Assembly: GCF_002295065.1 (NCBI RefSeq)
Contig: NZ_NSGG01000001.1
Span: 124,001 to 188,000, forward strand
Reading direction: 5' to 3'
DNA length: 64,000 nt
From: Mesorhizobium sp. WSM3859
GTDB taxonomy: Bacteria > Pseudomonadota > Alphaproteobacteria > Rhizobiales > Rhizobiaceae
Shown: positions 53,367-63,401 of the stretch, one piece after another
Layout of the letters: each line of letters opens with the position of its first letter
Position numbering within the stretch: the stretch's first letter is position 1
The notes under the pieces: model-generated
What the model was told of the DNA's origin: nothing
Databases searched by the model: none
The model's input: the letters and a program-made list of their open reading frames with translations, nothing else
Position numbers and translations under genes: made by a program

Positions 53367-54122
53367 TCACTCTTCCGTGACGCGCGGCGTCAGCAGCCCG
53401 AGCTCCTCGAGGTCGATATCGGTCAGCTCATCCTCGTCCTCGGCGAGCGCGTCGGGATCGGCCGGCGGCACCGGCATCGAGAAATTGGCCGGCATTCGCG
53501 TCGAGAGCAGGCCCGCGCCCTTCAGCTCTTCCATACCGGGCAGATCGCGGATCTCCTCCAGCGCGAAATGGTCGAGGAAGGCGTCGGTGGTGCCGTAGGT
53601 CACCGGCCGTCCGGGCGTGCGGCGGCGGCCGCGCATCCTGACCCATTCCGTTTCGAGCAGCGTGTCGAGCGTGCCTTTCGAGGTCTCCACGCCCCGGATG
53701 TCCTCGATTTCAGCGCGCGTCACCGGCTGGTGGTAGGCGATGATCGCCAGCACTTCGAGCGCCGCGCGCGACAGCTTTCTTTGCTGAATGGAGTCCCGGC
53801 TCATCAGGAAAGCCAGGTCGCCGGCGGTGCGGAAGGCCCAGGCATCGCCGACCCGCACCAGATTGACGCCGCGCTTGGCATAGATCTGCTGCAGATCGGC
53901 CATCGCGGCGGCGATGTTGACGCCTTCCGGCAGGCGCGCGGCAAGCTGCTTTTCGCTGACCGGCTCGGCGCTGGCGAAAATGATCGCCTCGGCCATCCGC
54001 ACGGCTTCCGACAATTGCATCCGCTCGGCGGGGTTCTCGATCGAACCCTGCTCGGCCATCTCGTCTTCCGGCTCATCCTCGACCCTGAACGGGATCACCG
54101 AAGCGTTGGCGCGTTCACTCAT
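53367..54122 (-). CDS. scpB: Segregation and condensation protein B
   Basis: A 251-residue kleisin-binding protein with two winged-helix domains: AVRMAEAIIFASAEPVSEKQ, LSRAALEVLAIIAYHQPVTR and AEIEDIRGVETSKGTLDTLL, then RRRTPGRPVTYGTTDAFLDH. ScpB dimers bind ScpA and SMC in chromosome condensation. The ATG at 54122 overlaps the scpA stop (ATGA); the open frame upstream overlaps scpA in another frame and is non-coding. The acidic C-terminus (ALAEDEDELTDIDLEELGLL) is a rhizobial addition. Confidence 0.95.
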   Translation of the reverse strand: MSERANASVIPFRVEDEPEDEMAEQGSIENPAERMQLSEAVRMAEAIIFASAEPVSEKQLAARLPEGVNIAAAMADLQQIYAKRGVNLVRVGDAWAFRTAGDLAFLMSRDSIQQRKLSRAALEVLAIIAYHQPVTRAEIEDIRGVETSKGTLDTLLETEWVRMRGRRRTPGRPVTYGTTDAFLDHFALEEIRDLPGMEELKGAGLLSTRMPANFSMPVPPADPDALAEDEDELTDIDLEELGLLTPRVTEE

Positions 54123-54961
54123 GATACAACCTCGACTGCTTTTTCCCCTTGCGCGCGGCTGCGCAGATAGATCGGCGCGAACACCTGGTCCTGCCGCACT
54201 TCCAGTTTGCCCTCGCGCACCATTTCCAGCGTCGCGGCGAAGGAGCTTGCCATCGCCGTGCGCTTTTCTTCCGGCGCCGCCAGATACTCGATCAGGAAAC
54301 TGTCGAGCGCCGTCCAGTCGCCGACCGCGCCGATCAGCCGCGCCAGCACCTCGCGCGCATCCTTCAGCGACCACACGGCGCGCCGGGCGATCGTCACATT
54401 GTTGATCGCCTGCCGCTGGCGCTGCTGCGCATAGGCGGTGAGCAGATCGTAGAGCGAAGCCGAAAACGCGTTGCGCCTCTCGACGATGACCATTTCCGGC
54501 ATGCCGCGCGCGAAGACGTCGCGACCGAGGCGGTTGCGGTTGACCAGCCGCGCCGAGGCGTCGCGCATCGCTTCCAGTCGCTTCAGCCGGAATTGCAGCA
54601 CCGCCGCCAGTTCCTCGCCGCTTTCGCCCTCCTCGCCCGGCTGTTTCGGGATCAGGAGCTTCGACTTCAGGAAGGCAAGCCATGCCGCCATCACCAGATA
54701 ATCGGCGGCAAGCTCGAGCCTCAGCGCCCGCACCTTCTCGATGAAGGCCAAGTACTGCTCGGCCAAAGCCAGGATCGAAATGCGCGCCAGATCGACCTTC
54801 TGGTTGCGGGCAAGATGCAGCAAAAGGTCAAGCGGGCCCTCGAAGCCGGCCACGTCAACGACCAGCGACGGATCGCCGGTCAGGCGTGAATCGTCGTTCT
54901 CGGCCCACAGACGGTCCATCGGTGCGGCCTTCGCGGCCTTGCCTTCCAATGTCTCCGCCAC
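54119..54961 (-). CDS. scpA: Segregation and condensation protein A
   Basis: A 280-residue kleisin that bridges SMC heads. The N-terminal signature FEGPLDLLLHLARNQKVDLA, then ISILALAEQYLAFIEKVRAL and RLELAADYLVMAAWLAFLKS KLLIP, matches ScpA; the C-terminal winged helix is FLIEYLAAPEEKRTAMASSF AATLEMVREGKLEVRQDQVF. It is encoded between nagZ and scpB; the nagZ stop at 54982 is 20 bp upstream, so the genes form one operon. Confidence 0.95.
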   Translation of the reverse strand: MAETLEGKAAKAAPMDRLWAENDDSRLTGDPSLVVDVAGFEGPLDLLLHLARNQKVDLARISILALAEQYLAFIEKVRALRLELAADYLVMAAWLAFLKSKLLIPKQPGEEGESGEELAAVLQFRLKRLEAMRDASARLVNRNRLGRDVFARGMPEMVIVERRNAFSASLYDLLTAYAQQRQRQAINNVTIARRAVWSLKDAREVLARLIGAVGDWTALDSFLIEYLAAPEEKRTAMASSFAATLEMVREGKLEVRQDQVFAPIYLRSRAQGEKAVEVVS

Positions 54962-54981
54962 TTGCCTTTCGTCCCTTCGGT

Positions 54982-56001
54982 TCAGGCCACCGCTTCGAAA
55001 TAGGTGGCGAATTCCGCGCGTATCGCCGTTTCGTCGGCGACGTCGCGATCCTTTATATAGGTCAGAGCCCGCTCCGCGCGCTGCAAGGACTTGCCCGACA
55101 GCGCCGTCGTGCGCGACGCGATCCCCGACATTTCCTCGAAAACGCCGTTGCAGTGAAGGACGAGATCGCAGCCGGCCGCAAGGATCGAGGCCGCCTTTGT
55201 CGGGAAATCCCCAGAAAGTGCCTTCATCGAGGTGTCGTCGCTCATCAGCAGTCCGTCGAAGCCGATCTCGCCGCGGATCACCTGATCGACGACCTTGGCG
55301 GACGTCGTCGCCGGATTGTCGGGATCGACGGCGCTGTAGACGACATGCGCGGTCATCGCCATGGGCAGTTGGTTAAGCGCCTTGAACGGGGCGAAATCAT
55401 GCCGGCGCAACGCATCGAGCGGCGTATCGACGGTCGGCAGCGCGAAATGCGTGTCGGCGGATGCCCGGCCGTGGCCAGGAATATGCTTCATCACCGGCAG
55501 CACGCCGCCGGCCATCAATCCCTCGGCCGAAGCCCGGCCAAGCTCGATCACGGCGTTAGGCTCCTTGCCATAGGCGCGCGCGCCGATGACGTCGCTGGCG
55601 CCTTCGACCGGCACGTCGAGCACCGGCAGGCAGTCGGCGGTGATGCCCAGGCGGGAAAGATCGAAGGCATGCAGCCGCGCCAGCAGCCAGGCCGCGCGGC
55701 GGCCAGCCTCGCGATCATCGCGCCACAACGCGCCAAGCGCACCTCCGGCCGGGTAGTTCGGCGCCAGCGGCGGACGCAGACGCTGCACCCTGCCGCCTTC
55801 CTGGTCGATGAAGACCGGTGCATCCGGGCGACCGACACAATCACGCATCGCGGCGACCAGATCGCGGATCTGCCCGGCTTCGCCGATGTTGCGCGCAAAC
55901 AGGATGAAGCCCCAGGGACGCTCGTCCCGATAGAAACGGATTTCGTCTTCGGTGAGGGATTTCCCGGCGCAGCCGAGGATCATGGATTTTGATTCGCTCA
56001 T
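54982..56001 (-). CDS. nagZ: Beta-N-acetylhexosaminidase, GH3 (NagZ)
   Basis: A 339-residue cytosolic glycosidase of peptidoglycan recycling that removes GlcNAc from anhydromuropeptides. Visible are RPWGFILFARNIGEAGQIRD, FIDQEGGRVQRLRPPL, the NagZ loop KHIPGHGRASADTHFALPTV with the catalytic-acid Asp/His pair and the nucleophile region DGLLMSDDTSMKAL with Asp. The ATG at 56001 (MSESKSMILGC) is chosen; one 30 bp upstream is possible. It precedes scpA in one operon downstream of the SPOR gene. In other bacteria NagZ affects beta-lactamase induction. Confidence 0.95.
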   Translation of the reverse strand: MSESKSMILGCAGKSLTEDEIRFYRDERPWGFILFARNIGEAGQIRDLVAAMRDCVGRPDAPVFIDQEGGRVQRLRPPLAPNYPAGGALGALWRDDREAGRRAAWLLARLHAFDLSRLGITADCLPVLDVPVEGASDVIGARAYGKEPNAVIELGRASAEGLMAGGVLPVMKHIPGHGRASADTHFALPTVDTPLDALRRHDFAPFKALNQLPMAMTAHVVYSAVDPDNPATTSAKVVDQVIRGEIGFDGLLMSDDTSMKALSGDFPTKAASILAAGCDLVLHCNGVFEEMSGIASRTTALSGKSLQRAERALTYIKDRDVADETAIRAEFATYFEAVA

Positions 56002-56134
56002 AGACGCAAGCTTAAGGCTTTGAGCGGGCAAAGGGAATCACCCCCGCCCTCGGGCCGGCCACAGCCCCACAACCGTCCACAACGAAAAGCAGGCGCGGCC
56101 TCGCGGCGGCGCCGGCTTTGGAAGCTGAACCCTA

Positions 56135-59100
56135 TCAGCGCGACACGAAGCAGTTGCCGCCGGCCGCCTTGTAGCTGGTGCAAAGGTTGATCGCATCGTT
56201 GCGCGACTGGGCCGGGACGCGGACGCGGTAGAAGGTGCCCTTGCCCGCGACCTCGGCCTTGACGATGTTGGCGGTGCGGCCGGAGAGCACGCTGCCATAG
56301 CGGCGCTGCAGGTCCTGATAGGTAGACTGCGCGCTTTCGACCGTCGCCTGCGAGGCGATCTGCATCGACCACGAGCCGCCGCCGGCTGCCGCCGCCGGAT
56401 CGATGGAAGCGACCTGGTCCGGCTTGACCTCACCGACGATATCGACCGGCTGGTCGGACGGACGCGCCGGCGCCACCGGCACCACCGCCGGGGTGTTGGT
56501 CGACTGCGCCTTGGCTTCAGCCTTCTTCGTGGGCTTCGCCGGCTTGACGGTCGCCGCATCGGCCTGGCCAGCATTGGCCTGGCTCATATCGGCTTGGCCC
56601 GTGTCGGAAGCAACGGTTCCCGTCTGCTGACCCTCGGAGGCCGGCGCGACATGCTGCGGCGCCGGATCGCTCGGCTCGGCCGCCGCGACCTTCGGCGCGG
56701 CCGGAGCCGGATCCTCGCGCGGCACCAGCGAGCCGTCAGGCTTGACCATCATCGTCTTCACCTTGCGCGGCGCGACGGCGACGACGTCGTTGGTGGCGGT
56801 GTTGTCGGCATCCTGCTGCAGCACCTGTGCGATGCGGTCTTCCGACTTCGGCGCCGGTGCCGCCGGCTGCGTGCTTGCCGGCGCGGCCGGCTGGACGCTT
56901 TCGGGTGCAGCCGCCTGCTCGACGCCGGGCAATGCCGTGTTCGAACTGCCAGCGGCGTCAGTGCCGGCCGCGGCGTCGTTATCGTTGGGCGAAAGATCGA
57001 CCACGCGGCTCGGCGGCGGTTCCTTCGAGGCCAAGTCCACGGGCTGCTCGGTGGTGTTCACCAGCTTCTGCTGCACCGGCTCGGCGGGCTTGGCCGCGCC
57101 GCCGCCCTTGGCGACCGCGTCGTAAACCTTGTTGTCCTGGTTCGGCACCACCGCGCCACCCGGATTTTCGGGCTTCACCTTGATCGGCGAATTATCGGCC
57201 TTGACGATCACCGGAGCATCGCTGCCGCCCTTGCCGCCGAAAGAGAAGGCCAGCGCACCAAGGCCGCCGAGAACCACCACGGCGCCGACCAGCGCCGCGA
57301 TCATCATGCCGCGACGGCGCGGCTGCGCCGCTTCGCGTTCGCCAAGCCCTGGGATCGCCATCGTCTCTTCGATCTCAGGATCATAGTCGAGCTCATCGGT
57401 TGCGAACTCGTCCTGCTGCTGCACCGGCCGGCTGCCGGGCAGATCGTCGGCGTCGTAATCGTTCGCGGCCGCGAAGGAAGCCGGAGCGGCTGGAGCCGCC
57501 GGAGCCTCGGCCCGCAAGTCGCGACGGTCATAGCCGTTGAAGCCGGAGCTGTAGCTTTTGTCGTCATAGCCACGGTTCTGCACGGACGCGGATGCGATCT
57601 CCGTCGCGTTCATGTCGGTGAGCAGGCTCGCGAATTCCGCGTCCAGATCGTCATAAGCGGCGGCCGCCGGCTGATCCTCCTCGAAGCTGAGCTCCGGAAT
57701 GTCGAGGTCGTCGGCGAGCGCAACCACGCGCTCCGGAACATCGACAGTCTCGACATCCGGCACCTCGTCATGCTGGCGGGGCTGCGGCGTGTCCATCGGG
57801 GCCTGCGCCGGCTTGGCATAGGCGGAATAATCCGCTGCCGGCTCATTGCGGTAAGCAGGCGCGCTCATCTGCAGCGGCACCGAAGGCGCTGCCATCTGCA
57901 CCGGCGCCGCGGGGGCCGGCTGTACCGCAAACGAAGCCTGCACCGGCGGAGCCGAGGTCGGGGTAGAACGGCTCCACGACCTTGTCTGCTCGACCGGCGT
58001 CGGATGCATCCAATCAGACGAATTTGCCGAAGACTTCGCCCTGGCGGCCTCTTGCTCGGCCTCGATACTCCGGGCGAAAGCGGCGCCGAAGGCGTCGTCG
58101 TCGAAATCAATGCCCTGTACGTCCGCAGAAGGCCCGGTCCCGGCGGATTCGGCCTTGGCCGGGGGCGCAAAATCCTGGCGGTCAAGCTCGTTGGCGAGCA
58201 GGTCGTCCGGGTCGCTCCCGGCCGACTGAGTGTCCTGCCCGTCCTGCGCCGGCTGGTGCTCGTCGATATCCCAGTCGAGATCGTCGGCGGCTGCCTGCCC
58301 ACCGGTGTGGCTCTCGGGTTCGGCAACCGGTCGTGGCGCGGGAGCAGGCTCCTTGATCGTGGGCATCGGCCGCGCGGTCATGGCGCCGAGCAGCGCGTTG
58401 AGCTCGTCCTCCAGGCTGCGCTCGCTGGCGGTCGGCTTGGCCGGCTCCATAGTCACGACCGGAGGGACCGGAGCAGCGGCGACTGGCGGGACCGGAGCCG
58501 GCGCGTCCGGCTGCAACGCGGCGGCGGGCTCCACGCCCGGAGCTTGCGGCTCTTCTTTCAGCGCGTCGCGGAAGCTCAGCTCGAAATCGTCATCGAGGGT
58601 CGGCGCGGCGGAAGGTTCGGGCGCGACGGGTTCCGGCTCCGCGGCAAAGCGGGCGGCTTCCGCTTCGACCATCGGGGCCGGCTCGTCGCCGAGCGACAGC
58701 TCTGGCTCCTGAAGACCCTGATCCTGGCCGAGATTGACATCGTCGCTCAGCGCCTGGTCGAAATGACCGGCGAAATCATCCTCGGAGATCAGCGGGGCGG
58801 CTGCATGAGCTTCGACCGGCTCGACGGCCTGCGCATGCTCCTCGGGCTCAGGGCTTTCAGCCTGCGCGTACTGCTCGGGCTCATGGCTTTCAAACGACAG
58901 CTCGTCTTCGAGCGACATCTGGACCGCGCTGTCGAAATCGGCGTCGAACGCCTCTTCGCTCGCGGCCTGCATAGCTTCGACGGCATCCTGACGGGTGTCC
59001 GCCGGCTGGTGATAGTCGAGGTTGGCTGGCTCGTGATGGTCGAGCTGGAAATCCTGGTCCAGCGACGCGGCCATCTCCTCATCGATCGGAAGATCGTCTT

Positions 59101-59668
59101 CGAGTGCCGAGACATCCAGCGAGCTGGCGACGGCCTTGTCGAAATCATCGTCGAAAGCGACTTCCGGCTCGGGAGCGACTTCCGGCTCCGGCGCGAAACG
59201 CTCGGATGCGAAATGCGCCTCTGGCGCGACTTCCGGCTCAGCCGCGAAGCGCGGTTCTGGAGCGAACTGCGGCTCCGGTGCGCGCGTCACCGCAAAGTCG
59301 GCGTGATCAGCCGCGTCGTCGAAGATAAAATCCTGCTCGAAGGATGCCATCAGTTCGTCGTCATTCGCGGCGACGCTGGCAGGCTCGAAAGCCGGTTCCT
59401 GCCTGATCTGATGCACGACAGCCTGCTGCGCGACGGGCTCGCTTTCCTCCAAGGAATCGAACTCGCCCATCAACTCCTTCTCGAGGTCGATGTCGAAGTC
59501 GTCCGCCGCAGGAGCCTGGTTAGCCGGCATGGCTTTCTCGTCCGCGGGGGCCGGCTGTCTCACCGGCTGGCGCGGATCGAAACCCATGATCCGGGTCAGC
59601 TCCGCGAACGGATCATCATCGGCGATATTGTTGTGGTCGGCTGCTTTCAGCGGGGTTCTGTCTGCCAT
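56135..59668 (-). CDS. SPOR-domain membrane protein with a long acidic N-terminal region
   Basis: An 1177-residue type II membrane protein. The cytosolic N-terminal part, nearly 800 residues, is Glu/Ala/Pro/Asp-rich with degenerate repeats (PEPQFAPEPRFAAEPEVAPE; DDDFDKAVASSLDVS) and no recognised domain, probably disordered. A single membrane helix lies at about 789-812 (GMMIAALVGAVVVLGGLGAL). The periplasmic part is low in complexity, then a C-terminal SPOR domain (about 1098-1177: GGSWSMQIASQATVESAQST, GTFYRVRVPAQSRNDAINLC). SPOR domains bind denuded septal glycan, so a role in division is likely. It is located between argS and nagZ, the usual position in rhizobia. Confidence 0.93.
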   Translation of the reverse strand: MADRTPLKAADHNNIADDDPFAELTRIMGFDPRQPVRQPAPADEKAMPANQAPAADDFDIDLEKELMGEFDSLEESEPVAQQAVVHQIRQEPAFEPASVAANDDELMASFEQDFIFDDAADHADFAVTRAPEPQFAPEPRFAAEPEVAPEAHFASERFAPEPEVAPEPEVAFDDDFDKAVASSLDVSALEDDLPIDEEMAASLDQDFQLDHHEPANLDYHQPADTRQDAVEAMQAASEEAFDADFDSAVQMSLEDELSFESHEPEQYAQAESPEPEEHAQAVEPVEAHAAAPLISEDDFAGHFDQALSDDVNLGQDQGLQEPELSLGDEPAPMVEAEAARFAAEPEPVAPEPSAAPTLDDDFELSFRDALKEEPQAPGVEPAAALQPDAPAPVPPVAAAPVPPVVTMEPAKPTASERSLEDELNALLGAMTARPMPTIKEPAPAPRPVAEPESHTGGQAAADDLDWDIDEHQPAQDGQDTQSAGSDPDDLLANELDRQDFAPPAKAESAGTGPSADVQGIDFDDDAFGAAFARSIEAEQEAARAKSSANSSDWMHPTPVEQTRSWSRSTPTSAPPVQASFAVQPAPAAPVQMAAPSVPLQMSAPAYRNEPAADYSAYAKPAQAPMDTPQPRQHDEVPDVETVDVPERVVALADDLDIPELSFEEDQPAAAAYDDLDAEFASLLTDMNATEIASASVQNRGYDDKSYSSGFNGYDRRDLRAEAPAAPAAPASFAAANDYDADDLPGSRPVQQQDEFATDELDYDPEIEETMAIPGLGEREAAQPRRRGMMIAALVGAVVVLGGLGALAFSFGGKGGSDAPVIVKADNSPIKVKPENPGGAVVPNQDNKVYDAVAKGGGAAKPAEPVQQKLVNTTEQPVDLASKEPPPSRVVDLSPNDNDAAAGTDAAGSSNTALPGVEQAAAPESVQPAAPASTQPAAPAPKSEDRIAQVLQQDADNTATNDVVAVAPRKVKTMMVKPDGSLVPREDPAPAAPKVAAAEPSDPAPQHVAPASEGQQTGTVASDTGQADMSQANAGQADAATVKPAKPTKKAEAKAQSTNTPAVVPVAPARPSDQPVDIVGEVKPDQVASIDPAAAAGGGSWSMQIASQATVESAQSTYQDLQRRYGSVLSGRTANIVKAEVAGKGTFYRVRVPAQSRNDAINLCTSYKAAGGNCFVSR

Positions 59669-59771
59669 TATTGTTCCCGAACTCGCACACAGTCGGACGC
59701 CATGGACGTCGCGCAGGGTTGGCCCTTACCAGCGCAATGTGGGCAAAAGGTGACAGGTTTTTTAGTTAAAC

Positions 59772-61529
59772 CTAACGCATTTCGGTAGGCGCGTCAGCCC
59801 CGATCAGCGTCAGGCCGGAGGTCAAGACATCCGAAACAGCCTGCACCAGCCCTAGTCTGGCATAGGTTGATTCTCGGTCGTTAACCTTAACAAAACGTAA
59901 GTCCTGGTTGTCGTGGCCGCGATTCCACTGTGCATGGAAGCCGGAAGCCAGGTCGTAGAGGTAGAAAGCAAGCCGGTGCGGCTCCAGCGAAAGCGCCGCG
60001 GATTCGATCAATCTTGGATATTCAGCCAGCTTGCGGATCAACGCGATCTCGCCCTCGTCGGTCAGCGCCGCCACGGAAGCCGCGAGCCGGTTGCGGTCGA
60101 AATTCGCCTCACCGAGCTGCTCGCTCGCCTGCCGGAAAACCGAATGGCAGCGCGCCGAAGCGTACTGGACGTAGAACACCGGATTGTCCTTCGACTGCTC
60201 GGTGACCTTGGCGAAGTCGAAGTCGAGCGGCGCGTCGTTCTTGCGGTAAAGCATCATGAAGCGGATCGGGTCGCGGCCGACCTCCTCCACGACATCGCGC
60301 AAGGTGACGAAATCGCCGGACCGCTTCGACATCCGGACCGGCTCGCCGTCGCGGAACAGTTTTACGAGCTGGCAAAGCAGCACCGTCAGCTTGACGGTGT
60401 CGCCGGCAACCGCCCGGGCCAGCGCCTCGAGCCGCTTCACATAGCCGCCGTGATCGGCGCCGAGCACGTAGATGAGATCGACGAAGCCGCGCTCGACCTT
60501 GTCCTTGAGATAGGCGACGTCGGCGGCAAAATAGGTGAACGAGCCGTCCGACTTGACCAGCGCCCGGTCCATGTCGTCGCCGACCGCGGTCGAGCGGAAC
60601 AGCGTCTGCTCGCGGTCTTCCCAGTCGTCGGGCTTCTCGCCCTTCGGCGGCGGCAGCGTGCCCTTGTAGATATGCCCCTTGAGCGTCAGGTCGGCGATCG
60701 CCGACCGGATCTTTCTGGCATTGTCAGCATGCAGCGTGCGCTCGGAGAAGAACACGTCGTGATGCACGTTGAGCAGCGCCAGATCCTCGCGGATCATCGC
60801 CATCATCGCATCGACGGTGCGGTCCTTGACGATCGCCAGCGCTTCGTCTTCCGGCATCTCCAGCAAGCCGAGGCCGAATTCTTCGGCCAGCGCCTGGCCC
60901 ACGGGGACCAGATAGTCGCCCGGATAAAGGCCCGGCGGGATCTCGCCGATGGCTTCGCCAAGCGCCTCGCGGTAGCGCAGGAACGCCGAGCGGCCGAGCA
61001 CGTCGATCTGCGAACCGGCGTCGTTGATCACATATTCCTTGGTCACGTCATAGCCGGCGAAGGCCATCAGATTGGCAAGCGCATCGCCGACCACGGCGCC
61101 GCGGCAATGGCCGACATGCATGGGCCCGGTCGGATTGGCCGAGACATATTCGACATTGGCCTTGCGACCGCCGCCGATCTTCGAGCGGCCATAGTTGCGC
61201 CCTTCGCCGAGAAGCGCTGCCAGATGCGTATGCCAGAAGCCATCCTTCAGCCTGAGGTTGACGAAGCCAGGACCGGCAACGTCGGCCGAGGCGATGTCGG
61301 CATCGGCCCTCAGCACCTCGACGAGCTTTTCCGCCAAGGCGCGCGGGTTCTGCCCGGTGGGCTTGGCCAGCACCATGGCTGCGTTGGTGGCGAGATCGCC
61401 ATGGCTGGCGTCGCGCGGCGGCTCGACCGTGATGCGCGACAGGTCGAGCGCGGCCCCCTCCTTGTCCTTCAGGTCAAGGGTTTCGACGGCTTTTACGATC
61501 CGCGCGTTGAAATCGGCGAAGATATTCAT
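59772..61529 (-). CDS. argS: Arginyl-tRNA synthetase
   Basis: A 585-residue class I synthetase. The HIGH-equivalent is [20 protein letters not shown] (HVGH) and the KMSKS-like loop is [20 protein letters not shown], with the N-terminal Add1 domain ([20 protein letters not shown]) and C-terminal anticodon-binding domain with the DALR motif region ([20 protein letters not shown]). The ATG at 61529 matches the family start; the frame extends to 61577 without similarity. A weak U-rich hairpin follows. It is upstream of the SPOR gene in the same operon. Confidence 0.97.
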   Translation of the reverse strand: MNIFADFNARIVKAVETLDLKDKEGAALDLSRITVEPPRDASHGDLATNAAMVLAKPTGQNPRALAEKLVEVLRADADIASADVAGPGFVNLRLKDGFWHTHLAALLGEGRNYGRSKIGGGRKANVEYVSANPTGPMHVGHCRGAVVGDALANLMAFAGYDVTKEYVINDAGSQIDVLGRSAFLRYREALGEAIGEIPPGLYPGDYLVPVGQALAEEFGLGLLEMPEDEALAIVKDRTVDAMMAMIREDLALLNVHHDVFFSERTLHADNARKIRSAIADLTLKGHIYKGTLPPPKGEKPDDWEDREQTLFRSTAVGDDMDRALVKSDGSFTYFAADVAYLKDKVERGFVDLIYVLGADHGGYVKRLEALARAVAGDTVKLTVLLCQLVKLFRDGEPVRMSKRSGDFVTLRDVVEEVGRDPIRFMMLYRKNDAPLDFDFAKVTEQSKDNPVFYVQYASARCHSVFRQASEQLGEANFDRNRLAASVAALTDEGEIALIRKLAEYPRLIESAALSLEPHRLAFYLYDLASGFHAQWNRGHDNQDLRFVKVNDRESTYARLGLVQAVSDVLTSGLTLIGADAPTEMR

Positions 61530-61591
61530 TGGATATGCTCTGGGCTTTAAGAGGCGACCGGCCCAACCGGCCGGCAAAATCGAGGCTCGCC

Positions 61592-62821
61592 CTAGCTCAA
61601 ATCCGGTGTGTGGTCAAACAGACGCCGATGTTCCTTCAGCGCATAGGTGTCGGTCATTCCGGCCAGGAAGTCGGCGACGCTGCGCGCCTTGATGCGGTCC
61701 TCGGCCCGGTCCAGCCCCTCGCGCCAGCCATCGGGCATGGCGCGAGGATCGGCGAAATAGATGTCGAACAGCTCACGCACGATCTGTTCGGCGTCGGCAC
61801 GCACGCGCATCACTTCGGCGTGCCGGTAAAGATGCTTGTAGAGAAAGGCTTTCAGCTCCTTCTCGGCCGCCGCCATGCTGGCCGAAAAGGTCACAAGGGT
61901 TTCACCCGCCGTCCGCACCGCATCGGCGCTGTCCGGCTTCAGGCGTTCGATATTGGCGGTGGTCGATGCGATGACGTCCTCGACCATCAAGGTGATCTGC
62001 CGCCGCATCAGCTCGTGGCCGGTGCGGACGTCGTCAAGCTGGGGGTATTTGGCGCGCACGCCCTTCAGGATCGAGCCCGGCAGCCCGACCTCCTCCAGCA
62101 TCTCCAGCGTCAGCAAACCGGCGCGCAGGCCGTCGTCTATGTCGTGGGTGTTGTAGGCGATATCGTCGGCGATCGCGGCGCACTGCGCCTCGATGCCGGC
62201 GAAACGGTCGAGCTCGAGATCGTGCAACTCCGAATAATCGCGGATCGCCTGCGGCACCGGACCTTTGATCCCCTTCCCGCTCGCATCGGTCAACGGGCCG
62301 TTGTGCTTGACCAGCCCTTCCAGCGTTTCCCAGGTGAGGTTCAGCCCGTCGAATTCGGCATAGCGCCGCTCAAGCCGCGTCACCACGCGCAGCGATTGGG
62401 CATTGTGATCGAAACCGCCCCAGGCGGCCATCTTCTCGTTGAGCGCATCCTCGCCTGTGTGCCCGAACGGCGTGTGGCCGAAATCATGCACAAGGGCCAC
62501 GGCCTCGGCGAGATCCTCGTCGCCGCGCAGCGCCCGCGCCAGGGCACGAGCGATCTGCGCCACCTCGATCGAATGCGTCAGACGCGTGCGATAATGATCG
62601 CCCTCATGCGCGACGAAGACCTGGGTCTTGTGCTTCAGCCGGCGGAAAGCGGTGGAATGGATGATGCGGTCGCGGTCGCGCTGGAACGGCGTGCGCGTCG
62701 GACTTTCGGCCTCTGGGAACAGGCGCCCGCGCGAACGCGCCGGGTCGCTCGCATAGACGGCGCGCGGCCGGTAGCCGAACCCGATGTCGCCGAGAGCATC
62801 CTTGCCCTGCTGCTCTTCCAT
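61592..62821 (-). CDS. dgt: Deoxyguanosinetriphosphate triphosphohydrolase-like protein
   Basis: A 409-residue HD-domain phosphohydrolase. The metal motifs are [20 protein letters not shown] (first His) and [20 protein letters not shown] (HD plus two more His). The further sequence SYGFDHNAQ-type loop appears as [20 protein letters not shown], all typical of the short dGTPase-like group (about 400 residues). It likely hydrolyses dNTPs to nucleoside and triphosphate. It is 62 bp upstream of argS in the same orientation, so co-transcription with argS is probable, and is divergent from erpA. Confidence 0.95.
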   Translation of the reverse strand: MEEQQGKDALGDIGFGYRPRAVYASDPARSRGRLFPEAESPTRTPFQRDRDRIIHSTAFRRLKHKTQVFVAHEGDHYRTRLTHSIEVAQIARALARALRGDEDLAEAVALVHDFGHTPFGHTGEDALNEKMAAWGGFDHNAQSLRVVTRLERRYAEFDGLNLTWETLEGLVKHNGPLTDASGKGIKGPVPQAIRDYSELHDLELDRFAGIEAQCAAIADDIAYNTHDIDDGLRAGLLTLEMLEEVGLPGSILKGVRAKYPQLDDVRTGHELMRRQITLMVEDVIASTTANIERLKPDSADAVRTAGETLVTFSASMAAAEKELKAFLYKHLYRHAEVMRVRADAEQIVRELFDIYFADPRAMPDGWREGLDRAEDRIKARSVADFLAGMTDTYALKEHRRLFDHTPDLS

Positions 62822-62891
62822 TGACCCACCAGTTGACTCAGGCCTGCCTGCTTCATACCTATCATGTCAAACCGAAAGCAAGGTGACGCCG

Positions 62892-63239
62892 ATGGGCGCG
62901 GATGCCAAGACTGCCATGAAGGTCGAAATGACCGACGCCGCGGCAAAGCGGATCGCCAGGATCGTCTCCGCCGAACCCGGAAAGACGGCTCTGCGCGTCT
63001 CCGTGGAAGGTGGCGGCTGCTCTGGCTTTTCCTATAAGTTCGATCTCGTCGCAGGTGCGAATGATGACGATGTCGCCATCGAGAGGGACGGCGCGACCAT
63101 CCTGATCGACGACCTGTCGCTGGTCTATATGGGCGGCTCGGTGATCGATTTCGTCGACGATCTGATGGGCCAGTCCTTCCAGATCAAAAACCCGAACGCT
63201 GTCGCCTCCTGCGGCTGCGGCACCAGCTTCTCCATCTGA
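62892..63239 (+). CDS. erpA: Iron-sulfur cluster insertion protein (ErpA/A-type carrier)
   Basis: A 115-residue A-type Fe-S carrier. The three conserved Cys are in VEGGGCSGFSYKFDL and ASCGCGTSFSI, and the first helix (MTDAAAKRIARIVSAEPGKT) and LIDDLSLVYMGGSVIDFVDD fit the HesB/IscA fold. The ATG at 62892 follows AGGTGACG. It hands clusters to target enzymes. It is divergent from dgt with a 70-bp shared upstream region and is followed by xth 160 bp downstream. Confidence 0.94.
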   Translation: MGADAKTAMKVEMTDAAAKRIARIVSAEPGKTALRVSVEGGGCSGFSYKFDLVAGANDDDVAIERDGATILIDDLSLVYMGGSVIDFVDDLMGQSFQIKNPNAVASCGCGTSFSI

Positions 63240-63401
63240 TCGGCTGCAAGTACGCGAGCCTGTGATCGGCGCGAACCGTCGGCGTACGGCTGTCGCGCGC
63301 TTATTGGCAGGAATGCGAATGGACGGCCTTTCGAAAGGTCCGGACAGGCAATACGATCCGCTCCGTCGAACGCCTTCCGTCCGAACAGCATCGAGGCCTG
63401 C

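Noticed and set aside
56594..59788. Plus-strand 1064-codon frame opposite the SPOR gene
   Set aside because: It is the GC-rich antisense shadow of the real gene, very rich in Arg, with no domain pattern.
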